Assembly: GCA_965228695.1 (NCBI GenBank)
Contig: CBDDIB010000001.1
Coordinates: forward strand, 310,001 to 374,000
Source of the DNA: JAJFJD01 sp965228695
GTDB lineage: Bacteria; Pseudomonadota; Alphaproteobacteria; UBA8366
Direction: 5' to 3'
DNA length: 64,000 nt
The notes beneath the pieces were generated by a model. It worked only from the letters and a program-made list of their open reading frames with translations. It was not told where the DNA came from and did no database searches. The translations under genes and the position numbers were made by a program. Of the stretch, positions 17,155-25,377 are shown in pieces (the stretch's first letter is position 1; every line of letters starts with the position of its first letter).

Positions 17155-18003
17155 TTAGAAAGGCGCATCGCCCTCGATCGTTGTGCGATGCAGGTGGCGG
17201 ATATAGGACGGGTCATCGAGCCGGCTGAGGTCGGCGATGTGGAGGACGCAGCGGTTGTCCCAGAAGGTGAGGTCTCCGACCCGCCATTTGTGGTGGTAGG
17301 CGAATTCCGGCTGGGCGCAGTGCTCGAAAAGATCCGCCAGGATACGGCCGGACTCGGCTTCATCCATGCCCTCGATGGCGATCGTGTGCTGCGGATTCGC
17401 GAAGACCGACTTCCGCCCCGTCTCGGGATGGGTGCGGATGATCGGATGGATGGCGGGCGGGGTCCTATCCTTTTGCGCCTGATTGAGCGGACGCTTGAAC
17501 GACTGCTTCGCGTTGTTGCGCCCGGCAAGAAAAACGCCCCGTTTACCCTCGACGGCCTCGCGCAAAGCGGACGGCAATGTTTCATACGCTTCATGCATAT
17601 TGGCGAAACCGGTGTTGCCGCCATCGTCCGGAATTTCGACGCCATAGAGAGTAGTGCCCAACGCCGTTCGCTCCTTGTAGGCCAGGTCCGAATGCCACAT
17701 CGGGCCGCCGTCAGGGAGGCCGATGTATTTGCCGTTCTGACGCTTGGTCGATACCAAGAGCACTTCGGGAAAGCCGTCGAGCACGGCATCGTCGGCCGGA
17801 TGCTGGTCCAACGGCCCAAATCGAGCGGAGAAATCGATCTGTGCCTGCGGCGAAAGATTTTGATCGCGGAAAACCAGGACGTGATGGTCGAGATGGGCAC
17901 GATGGACCCGCGCAAAAGTCTCGTCGTCCATCGGCACGGATAGATCGAGCCCGATCACCTCGGCGCCTAGGACATCGGAGAGCGGATGAATTTCGAACGT
18001 CAT
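17155..18003 (-). CDS. TauD/TfdA-type dioxygenase, second of a tandem triple
   Basis: 282 residues with the same fold as its neighbours: iron ligands in PMWHSDLAYKERTALGTT (HxD), distal histidine in CVLHIADLSRLDDPSY, and the conserved RTHPETGRKSVF block before the jelly-roll core. The start MTFEIHPLSDVLGAEVIG is the classic TfdA N-terminus. It is 12 bases after the first copy and 14 before the third, so it is part of one operon. The three proteins are only partly alike in sequence and probably recognise different substrates. Confidence 0.92.
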   Translation of the reverse strand: MTFEIHPLSDVLGAEVIGLDLSVPMDDETFARVHRAHLDHHVLVFRDQNLSPQAQIDFSARFGPLDQHPADDAVLDGFPEVLLVSTKRQNGKYIGLPDGGPMWHSDLAYKERTALGTTLYGVEIPDDGGNTGFANMHEAYETLPSALREAVEGKRGVFLAGRNNAKQSFKRPLNQAQKDRTPPAIHPIIRTHPETGRKSVFANPQHTIAIEGMDEAESGRILADLFEHCAQPEFAYHHKWRVGDLTFWDNRCVLHIADLSRLDDPSYIRHLHRTTIEGDAPF

Positions 18004-18015
18004 TGACGGCGCCCC

Positions 18016-18966
18016 TTAATCCGCCGCCGCGTCTTTCGCCCACGGGGCCACGACGGGGCCGCCCTGCACCAGCACCCGGTGCAGCAGCCGCGCCTGCGTG
18101 TGATCGACCGCCGTGCGGGCGTGCATGACGGCCTGGTTGTCCCACATGATCAAATCGCCGGGCTGCCAATCGTCCTGTTCCCAGACGAACTTCTCCTGCG
18201 TTGCGTGCGCCCACAGCTTGTCGAGCAGCGCCTCGCTTTCGGGTTCCGACAATTCGACGATATGCGAGGACGGCCCGTCATAGCGGCGGCCGAGATAGAG
18301 TGCCCGCTTCTTCGTGATCGGGTGCACACGCACCATCGGATGGACCGGGCCGATCACGTCCTCGCGCGTCGCCGCTTTCTCGAAGGTCACGCGCACCTTG
18401 CCCGAGGTGTTGCGGCTCCGGTCGTGTTTGATGTGTTTGCCTTCGATCTCTTGTTTCAGGTCATCGGGTAGCGTTTCATAGGCAAGGTACTGGTTGCAGA
18501 AGCGGGTATGGCCGCCGCCGTTCGTCGGCACCCGCACCGCGTTCAGCAGGCTGCCCATTGGCGGCGTCTCCATATAAGAATTGTCGGAATGCCAGAGCAG
18601 TTCGGCGCTACCGGACCCTTCGGTCTTGAGCTGCGGCTTTCCCTCTTTGTCCAAGTTGGAAATGTAGGTGACCCCCGGCACATCGGCGATCCGCGCGGAA
18701 TCGCCCGGCGTGTGGCCGTCCTTCAGGTAAAAACTGTGCGATCCGGGGACCATCAACCCGCCGAACATGTTTGCAAGCTCCGCCATCCGCTCTTTCTCCA
18801 GGAACTGGCCGCGCAAGAGCAACACCATATGCTCGGCCCAGATTTCCTTGAGCCGGGCAATCAACTCCTCCGATACGTCCTTCGCGAGATCGATCCCCCG
18901 CACCTCGGCGCCCAATGCCTCCCCGGTGGGGATGACGGTGATGGCGTCTATCTGATTCTCGGTCAT
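18016..18966 (-). CDS. TauD/TfdA-type dioxygenase, first of a tandem triple
   Basis: 316 residues from the ATG at 18966 (AGGG about 8 bases upstream); the frame extends to 18981, which would add MMEGR. The iron ligands are in LLWHSDNSYMETPPMGS and the distal histidine in AVMHARTAVDHTQARLLH. VHPMVRVHPITKKRALYLG is the 2-oxoglutarate/core block. First gene of the dioxygenase-sulfatase operon, and divergent from the MaoC gene across 141 bases. Like its partners it should split a C-S, C-O or C-N bond by hydroxylation. Confidence 0.92.
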   Translation of the reverse strand: MTENQIDAITVIPTGEALGAEVRGIDLAKDVSEELIARLKEIWAEHMVLLLRGQFLEKERMAELANMFGGLMVPGSHSFYLKDGHTPGDSARIADVPGVTYISNLDKEGKPQLKTEGSGSAELLWHSDNSYMETPPMGSLLNAVRVPTNGGGHTRFCNQYLAYETLPDDLKQEIEGKHIKHDRSRNTSGKVRVTFEKAATREDVIGPVHPMVRVHPITKKRALYLGRRYDGPSSHIVELSEPESEALLDKLWAHATQEKFVWEQDDWQPGDLIMWDNQAVMHARTAVDHTQARLLHRVLVQGGPVVAPWAKDAAAD

Positions 18967-19107
18967 GCGTCCCTCCATCAACAGCCGCTGAACGATAATT
19001 ATCGCATACGTCGTGGGACCGCATGAAATCGAACCGGTTTGCGCTGTCCGGAGATTCGGATTTTAGTTACGGGTACAGCGAAAAACCTCATAAACCGGAG
19101 GCCGCAC

Positions 19108-19584
19108 ATGCCGCGCCGCACGATTAAAAAGACCCGATATTTCGAAGACCTCGAAATCGGCGAAGCCTGGGAGGCGCCCTCGCGGACACACACGGAATCG
19201 CTGTTCTATGCCTTCCAGCTCGTCAGCGGCGACAACCGGCCGCTGCATTACGACATGGAGTATTGCAAGTCGCTGGGCATGCCCGGCCTGCTGGCGCACG
19301 GATTCCAGGTGTTGGCGCAATGCGCACCCGGCGCGTCGGACATGTCGCGCGGCGACAGCGAGATCCGGATCATCGGTATGCTGGAATGCGCGGCCAAATT
19401 CGCCAAAGGGGTCTATTCGGGCGACACGCTGTACCCGATGCTGGAGATCGTCGGACTGATCGGACAACGCACGACCGGGGTGATGGTGCTGCGCGCGACT
19501 GTTCATAACCAGAAGGACGAACTCTGCCTCGACGGCGAATTGCGCATGCTGGTCGCGAAGCGCATCCGCGACGAGGCCGCGTAG
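19108..19584 (+). CDS. MaoC-like (R)-specific enoyl-CoA hydratase family protein
   Basis: 158 residues, a single hotdog-fold MaoC domain. YFEDLEIGEAWEAPSRTHTE is the usual N-terminal strand; the hydratase region carries FQLVSGDNRPLHYDMEYCKS with Asp and His in the expected Asp-x(4)-His arrangement, followed by the GLLAHG loop. The ATG at 19108 has GGAGG 8 bases upstream. MmgE/PrpD starts 15 bases after its stop, so the two are probably cotranscribed. It should hydrate an enoyl-CoA; the chain is unknown. Confidence 0.88.
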   Translation: MPRRTIKKTRYFEDLEIGEAWEAPSRTHTESLFYAFQLVSGDNRPLHYDMEYCKSLGMPGLLAHGFQVLAQCAPGASDMSRGDSEIRIIGMLECAAKFAKGVYSGDTLYPMLEIVGLIGQRTTGVMVLRATVHNQKDELCLDGELRMLVAKRIRDEAA

Positions 19585-19599
19585 GGAGCGTCGCAGCGC

Positions 19600-20925
19600 A
19601 TGGCCAATGCGGACCTGATCGGCCGTTTCGTATCCGGCGCATGCGACCGCGCCCTGCCGGACGACGCCCGCGAAATCGCGCTCAAATGCCTGGTGGATTG
19701 GACGGGCGTCACCCTTGCCGGAAGCCGCGAACCGGTCACCCGCGCCGTCGCGCGTTACGCGGGCTTGGACGATGCCGCCGCACCGCTCTTCGCAATCGAC
19801 GCCGAGCCGGAAAAGGCCGCACTGCTCAACGGCACGGCGGCGCATGCGCTGGACTTCGACGACACCCATATCCCGACGGATTCGCATTTCAGCGCGGTTC
19901 TCTGGGCCACCCTGATGGCGATGACCGATCCCAAATTCGACAACGGCGACCGGATGCTCCGCGCCTTCGTCGCCGGCTACGACGTCGCGGCCAAGTTATC
20001 CGGCCACCGGATGGGGTTCAGCTTGCAGTTCCGCTGGTTCCATCCGTCCGGCGTGCTGGGCCGGATGGCCTCGGCCGCCGCCGCATCCGCCTTTCTCGCG
20101 CTCGATGCCGACCGGGCGGCGCATGCCGTGGCGCTGGCAATGACACAGGCATCGGGCCTGCGCGGCACGCTCGGCAGCATGGCAAAACCGTTGCAGGTGG
20201 GACGCGCCGCGGCGGATGGGATCGCCTGCGCGAATCTCTCCCGGTCGGGGTTCGATGCAGCGCTCGACCTGCTGGAACCGGACGGCGGTTTCGCCCGCGC
20301 CTTCGTGCAGGACGGCAGCGCCCAGTTGGCAGGCCTGGACGGCGAGACGCTCGGCACGGACTGGGCCGTCCTGAAAACATCCTTCAAACTCTATGCCTGC
20401 TTGCACGGGATTCACCCGTCGATCGACGCGGCGCGCGACATCGCGAGCCATATCGACCCGGCCGCAATTACGGCGATTGCCGCCTATGTGGCGCCGGGCG
20501 TCAAGAAAGTCGGCCATATCAACGACCCGAAAACGCCCTTGGAAGCGAAGTTCAGCGTCGCCTTCTGCGTGGCGCTGGCCCTTTCAGGCCGGGAGGCCGG
20601 CGCAAGCGGTTTCACGGCGGCCACCGTGAACGATCCGGCCATACGCCGGCTCACCGCACTGGTCGACGTGAAACCGGAAGAACACCGCAAGATGCTCGAC
20701 TCCGCGGTGGAGGTAACGTTGCAAGACGGCCGCATCTTGCGCGGCGAAACCGCGCTATCCCTCGGCCATCCCGGGAACCCGATGGATTGGAACGACCTCG
20801 GGGAGAAGTTCATGACCCTGGCCGAACCGGTGCATGGCACCCGTGCACAACCGCTGCTGACAGCACTACGTGATTTCGATTTGCCCGGCGCGTTGCCCGA
20901 AATCGCTCGCCTGCTGCGGTCCTAA
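19600..20925 (+). CDS. MmgE/PrpD family protein (2-methylcitrate dehydratase-like)
   Basis: 441 residues, the full length of the MmgE/PrpD family (methylcitrate dehydratase and iminodisuccinate-type relatives). Conserved blocks include HALDFDDTHIPTDSHFSAV near residue 86, FHPSGVLG in the middle, and HPGNPMDWNDLGEKF towards the end. It follows the MaoC gene by 15 bases. Its end overlaps the end of the convergent acyl-CoA dehydrogenase by 4 bases. It likely dehydrates or isomerises a branched or tricarboxylic acid; no prpB/prpC partners are present, so the propionate route is not supported. Confidence 0.9.
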   Translation: MANADLIGRFVSGACDRALPDDAREIALKCLVDWTGVTLAGSREPVTRAVARYAGLDDAAAPLFAIDAEPEKAALLNGTAAHALDFDDTHIPTDSHFSAVLWATLMAMTDPKFDNGDRMLRAFVAGYDVAAKLSGHRMGFSLQFRWFHPSGVLGRMASAAAASAFLALDADRAAHAVALAMTQASGLRGTLGSMAKPLQVGRAAADGIACANLSRSGFDAALDLLEPDGGFARAFVQDGSAQLAGLDGETLGTDWAVLKTSFKLYACLHGIHPSIDAARDIASHIDPAAITAIAAYVAPGVKKVGHINDPKTPLEAKFSVAFCVALALSGREAGASGFTAATVNDPAIRRLTALVDVKPEEHRKMLDSAVEVTLQDGRILRGETALSLGHPGNPMDWNDLGEKFMTLAEPVHGTRAQPLLTALRDFDLPGALPEIARLLRS

Positions 20926-22160
20926 TCGGCCGCGGTACCGCGCCGCTCGTTGGCCACGTCATCCTTGCGCGGGTCGCGCAGCCCCGTCCGGCCGTGATGC
21001 CGGTCCGCCACCTTGTAGCCCAGCGCGTCCTCGGCGATGACGATCTTCTGCACGTTGGCCGTACCCTCGCCGGTGAAGAACAGGTCGGCGTAATTCTTCA
21101 ACCAGGAGACCCGGTATTCGGCCGCGAGGCCATAGCCGCCGAAAATTTGCTGTGCCTTATCGGCCGCCATCTTGGCCGTCTGCGACGCATGGTATTTGGC
21201 GAGCGAGGCGATCCGGTTCGACGGCAGGTCCGCGTCCATGCACTGCGCCGCCTCGTAGATCAGCGCCCGGCTCGCCTCGATCGCCACCGCCATCTCGGCG
21301 ATCTCGGATTGGATCATCTGGAACTTGCCGATCGGCCGGCCGCGCAATTCGCGCTCGTTCGCGTATTGCACCGCGTCCTCGAAGCAGGCCCGGGCGACAC
21401 CGAGCGCCTTAGCCGCCACGGTTACCCGGCCCGGCTGCAACGCGCGCATCACGATCTTGAACCCCTCGCCTTCTTCACCGAGACGGTTCTCCGCCGGCAC
21501 CGTGAAGTCGTCGAGGAAGACCGCGCAGGTGCGCAGCGCCTTCGACAGTCCGTGCATGTCGATGGGCCGGGCGTCGAAACCGGGATACTTCTTCGGCTCG
21601 ACGATGAAGGCGGATACGCCGTTGGGGCCCGCGTCCGGATCGGTCTTGGCCAGCAGCACGCCGACATCGGTCTCATTGGCCATCGACGCGAAGATCTTCG
21701 ACCCGTTGATGCGGTAAACGTCGCCGTCGCGTTTCGCCGTCGTTTTCATCGCGCCCAGCGGGTCGGAGCCGCCGTCCGGCTCGGTCAGCGACATCATGCC
21801 GATGGTTTCGCCGGCCAGCAGCGCCGGCACGTATTTCATCACCTGATCGACCGTGCCGCCGGCATAGATGCATTGCGGGCAGGTCGAGGATTGCTGGTTG
21901 ATGCAGGCGGAAAAGCGCACGTCGTTGCGGGCCATTTCCTCCGAAATGACCGATGCCGCGAGATAGCCCATATCGGTTCCGCCAACCGAATCCGGAAAGA
22001 CCGATCCGTAAAGCCCGGTCGCGCCCGCCTTCTTCACCAACGCGCGCGGAAATTCACCGCGCGCCTCGAAGTCGTCCATCACCGGATTGACCTCGGTTTC
22101 CATGAAGCGATTCACGGTGTCGCGGATCGCGCCGATTTCTTCCGGCAGGAGGGCATCCAT
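20922..22160 (-). CDS. Acyl-CoA dehydrogenase family protein
   Basis: 412 residues, normal for the FAD acyl-CoA dehydrogenases. The substrate/FAD motif is TGLYGSVFPDSVGGTDMGY, MSLTEPDGGSDP is the conserved FAD contact and the C-terminal signature is QIFGGYGLAAEYRVSWLKN. FFTGEGTANVQKIVIAE near the end is the alignment block with the gating residue region. The ATG at 22160 starts the normal N-terminus MDALLPEEIGAIRDTVN. Its C-terminal tail GRTGLRDPRKDDVANERRGTAAD is variable. Convergent with MmgE/PrpD; divergent from the amidohydrolase gene. Confidence 0.91.
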   Translation of the reverse strand: MDALLPEEIGAIRDTVNRFMETEVNPVMDDFEARGEFPRALVKKAGATGLYGSVFPDSVGGTDMGYLAASVISEEMARNDVRFSACINQQSSTCPQCIYAGGTVDQVMKYVPALLAGETIGMMSLTEPDGGSDPLGAMKTTAKRDGDVYRINGSKIFASMANETDVGVLLAKTDPDAGPNGVSAFIVEPKKYPGFDARPIDMHGLSKALRTCAVFLDDFTVPAENRLGEEGEGFKIVMRALQPGRVTVAAKALGVARACFEDAVQYANERELRGRPIGKFQMIQSEIAEMAVAIEASRALIYEAAQCMDADLPSNRIASLAKYHASQTAKMAADKAQQIFGGYGLAAEYRVSWLKNYADLFFTGEGTANVQKIVIAEDALGYKVADRHHGRTGLRDPRKDDVANERRGTAAD

Positions 22161-22268
22161 GGGTCACCTATTCTGGCCAAGCATTCGGCCGCCGCAGGAT
22201 TACAATTTCAACCGGGCGGCTCGTTCCGTAATATACCCCAGTCTCCACCGCGCAGCGGAATCAGCACA

Positions 22269-23726
22269 ATGTCAGCCAGCAATGTCGGCGCGGAAACGCG
22301 CTTCGTCTTCGACTATCTCGACCGCAACGCCCCGGCGATCGCGTCGCTCGGCGATGCGATCTTCCGCTTCGCCGAGCCCGGCTTGCAGGAGGTCGAAACG
22401 GTCAAGCTGATGACAGGAATTCTGGAAGAGCACGGCTTCGCCGTCGAGCGCGGCATCTCCGGCTTTCCAACCGCCTTCCTGGCGACCTACGGCAGCGGCG
22501 GCCCGGTCATCGCGATGCATACCGAATACGACGCCAATCCGGACAACTCGCAAGTTTCCGGCATCGCGGAAAAACAGGAAATCATCCCCGGCGCGCCCGG
22601 CCATTGCGAAGGCCACAACGTCAACGCCGCGGTGATGGTCGCCGGGGCGTTGGCCGTCAAGAAGGCGATGGACCAATTCGGCATCGGCGGCACGCTCAAG
22701 GTGTTCGGCGCACCGGCGGAAGAACTAGTGCTGGCCCGGCCGTATTTCGTGCGCGACGGCTATTTCGACGATGTGGACGCCGCCTTCCACGATCACATCT
22801 GGGGCGAGCTCGCCACCGAATACGGACAGATCCAAATCGCCGCGGTCTCGGCCGAGTTCACCTTCCACGGCGAGACGGCGCACGCGGGCTTGGCACCGTG
22901 GCGCGGCCGTGATGCGCTGGACGCGGTCGTCCTGATGGATATGGGCGTGGCGCAGTACCGCGAGCACATGGAACCGACGATGCGGGCGCACCGCGCGATC
23001 ACCAACGGCGGCACGCAGCCGAACGTGATCCCGGCGGAGGCGAGCGTGTGGTGGTATTTCCGCGATCCGTCGGCGGACGGCGCGGAAGCGTTGTTCGAGC
23101 AGGCCAAGAAGATCGCCGAGGGCGCGGCGCTGATGACCAAGACCACCTGGGACGTCATGGTAAAAAGCGCCGTCTGGCCGGTGCGGGCCAACCGCACCCT
23201 GGCGGAAACCGTGCAGCGGAACATCGACATGATCGGCGCGCCGGCCTGGAGCGATGAGGAACAGGCGCTGGCCAAGGCGTTGCAGAAAGCCGCCGACGCG
23301 CCGGAGATCGGACTGCACACCGAGCCGCGGCCGCTGACGGGCCCGGCGGAGATGATCATGGCGTCGAACGACTGCGGCGACGTCACCTGGAAAGTGCCGA
23401 GCGCCCGGCTATGGTTCCCCGGCAACGTGCCCGGCGTGAGCTATCACCATTGGACGGGCGGCGCGGTGCTGGCGCATTCGATCGCGCATAAGGGCGCGGT
23501 GGCCGGGGCCAAGACACTGGCGGCCTCGGTGCTCGACACCTTCATCGATCCGGGAATCGTCGAGCGCGCCAAGGACACCCACGCCGAGGAGTTGGGCGAC
23601 GTCACCTACCGCCCTCTTCTACCGGCCGATCAGCAACCCCCGCTCGGTACGAATGATGAGCTGATGGCACGCTTCCGTCCCTTACTGGAAGAGCAGTATG
23701 CCAAGGAAACGCCGGTATTCGAATGA
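22269..23726 (+). CDS. M20 family amidohydrolase (AbgB-like)
   Basis: 485 residues, full length for the M20D amidohydrolases such as p-aminobenzoyl-glutamate hydrolase subunit B. Metal-binding histidines are in IAMHTEYDANP and GAPGHCEGHNVN, and the second metal site is in APAEE and FHDHIWGELA; dimerisation domain EFTFHGETAHAG lies in the middle, then SNDCGDVTW. The ATG at 22269 is the natural start; an open frame running back to 20994 is antisense to the acyl-CoA dehydrogenase and is not coding. It should hydrolyse an N-acyl amino acid or folate-breakdown product. Confidence 0.9.
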   Translation: MSASNVGAETRFVFDYLDRNAPAIASLGDAIFRFAEPGLQEVETVKLMTGILEEHGFAVERGISGFPTAFLATYGSGGPVIAMHTEYDANPDNSQVSGIAEKQEIIPGAPGHCEGHNVNAAVMVAGALAVKKAMDQFGIGGTLKVFGAPAEELVLARPYFVRDGYFDDVDAAFHDHIWGELATEYGQIQIAAVSAEFTFHGETAHAGLAPWRGRDALDAVVLMDMGVAQYREHMEPTMRAHRAITNGGTQPNVIPAEASVWWYFRDPSADGAEALFEQAKKIAEGAALMTKTTWDVMVKSAVWPVRANRTLAETVQRNIDMIGAPAWSDEEQALAKALQKAADAPEIGLHTEPRPLTGPAEMIMASNDCGDVTWKVPSARLWFPGNVPGVSYHHWTGGAVLAHSIAHKGAVAGAKTLAASVLDTFIDPGIVERAKDTHAEELGDVTYRPLLPADQQPPLGTNDELMARFRPLLEEQYAKETPVFE

Positions 23727-23848
23727 TCCGGCACGGCCGCACGCCCGACCACTCAAATGTGATCGGGCCGCGTGACGGCTTGCGGTAGAATGATCCGCGA
23801 CCGGACGGCCGTCCCCGCCGAAAACGTTAGGTTTGGAGCAACCCCCCG

Positions 23849-25363
23849 ATGGATATGAGCCAACTCCCCCAAGTCGTCGTTACCGTTTTGGAAATTTTGT
23901 CCTTCCTGTTCATATTCGCGATCGGGGTCGGCGTCTTGTTGTTCGCCTTCTTCTATATTCGCGACAGGACGCAAACCGATAGCACGCTGCGGCGTAACTA
24001 CCCGGTGATCGCCCGCTTCCGCTATCTCTTCGAGCACCTCGGCGAATTCTTTCGGCAATACTTCTTTGCACTCGACCGCGAGGAAATGCCGTTCAACCGC
24101 GCCGAGCGCTCCTGGGTCTATCGCGCGGCAAAAGATCTTGATTCCACGGTCGCATTCGGGTCGACGCGCGATTTGCGGCCGTCGGGGACGATTTACTTTG
24201 TGAACTGTCCTTTCCCGACACTCGACGAGGACGCTCAGGAGCCCAGTGAGGTGGTTATCGGCCCCTATTGCAAACACCCCTACAAAACCGCAAGTACCTT
24301 CAACATTTCAGGCATGAGCTTCGGCGCGATTTCGATTCCCGCCGTACGCGCGCTGTCCGCGGGCGCGAAGAAAGCGGGAATCTGGCTCAATACCGGCGAA
24401 GGCGGTTTATCGCCCTACCACCTCGAAGGCGGTGCGGACATCGTCTTCCAGATCGGCACCGCGAAATTCGGCGTGCGCAAGCCCGAGGGCGGCTTCGACG
24501 AAGAAAAACTTCGCGAAGTGGCCGCGCACGATGAGGTCAAGATGTTCGAGCTGAAGCTCAGCCAGGGTGCCAAGCCCGGCAAGGGCGGCATCCTTCCGGG
24601 CGCCAAGGTCACCGAGGAGATCGCGAATATTCGGGGCATCAACGTCGGCCAGGACGCCATCAGCCCGAACCGCCATCCTGAAGTCGATAGCGACGACGAT
24701 CTGATCGACATGCTGAACTACATCCGCGACGTCACTGGCAAGCCCGTCGGCTTCAAGGCGGTGGTCGGCTCCTATGGATTCTTCGAATCCATGTGCCGGC
24801 GAATCAACGAGCGCGGCCAGGAATGCGCACCCGACTTCATCACCATCGACAGTGCGGACGGCGGCACCGGTGCTGCGCCCATGAGCCTGATCGACAACAT
24901 GGGCATGCCGATCCGCGAGAGCTTGCCGCTGGTCGTGGATATCCTGAAGGCGCACGGCCTGCGCGACCGGGTGAAAGTTTGCGCCAGCGGCAAAATGGTC
25001 AATCCGTCGGATGTCGCCTGGGCCTATTGCGCGGGCGCGGATTTCGTAAACTCCGCGCGCGGTTTCATGTTCTCGCTCGGCTGCATCCAAGCGCTTCAAT
25101 GCAACAAGAACACCTGCCCGACCGGCATTACGACCCATGACCCCGATTTGCAGTTCGGCCTCGACCCGGCAAACAAATCGGTGCGCGTGGCGAATTACGC
25201 CAAGAATATGCAGAAGGAAGTCTGCATCATCGCCCATAGCTGCGGCGTGGCGGAGCCGCGCCTGCTGAAGCGCTATCACGCCCGCATCGTGCTGGATAAC
25301 GGCCGCAGCATCGCCATGAACGACCTGTATCCTGAGCCGGAGTTGCAACAGGCAGCAGAATAG
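23849..25363 (+). CDS. Membrane-anchored FMN glutamate synthase-like protein
   Basis: 504 residues. An N-terminal hydrophobic helix (about residues 7-34, VVVTVLEILSFLFIFAIGVG) anchors a cytoplasmic domain of the glutamate synthase large subunit FMN-barrel type. Catalytic and FMN blocks are INVGQDAISPNRHPE, SADGGTGAAPMSL and GADFVNSARGFMFSLG; the 3Fe-4S cysteines are in CIQALQCNKNTCPTG. There is no glutaminase domain, so this is a stand-alone relative whose reaction is not glutamate synthase proper. The ADP-forming ligase starts 14 bases after its stop. Confidence 0.88.
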   Translation: MDMSQLPQVVVTVLEILSFLFIFAIGVGVLLFAFFYIRDRTQTDSTLRRNYPVIARFRYLFEHLGEFFRQYFFALDREEMPFNRAERSWVYRAAKDLDSTVAFGSTRDLRPSGTIYFVNCPFPTLDEDAQEPSEVVIGPYCKHPYKTASTFNISGMSFGAISIPAVRALSAGAKKAGIWLNTGEGGLSPYHLEGGADIVFQIGTAKFGVRKPEGGFDEEKLREVAAHDEVKMFELKLSQGAKPGKGGILPGAKVTEEIANIRGINVGQDAISPNRHPEVDSDDDLIDMLNYIRDVTGKPVGFKAVVGSYGFFESMCRRINERGQECAPDFITIDSADGGTGAAPMSLIDNMGMPIRESLPLVVDILKAHGLRDRVKVCASGKMVNPSDVAWAYCAGADFVNSARGFMFSLGCIQALQCNKNTCPTGITTHDPDLQFGLDPANKSVRVANYAKNMQKEVCIIAHSCGVAEPRLLKRYHARIVLDNGRSIAMNDLYPEPELQQAAE

Positions 25364-25377
25364 GAATTCAAAGCGGA

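Noticed and set aside
20994..22268. Long N-terminal extension of the M20 amidohydrolase
   Set aside because: The extension is antisense to the acyl-CoA dehydrogenase; the family starts at the ATG at 22269.
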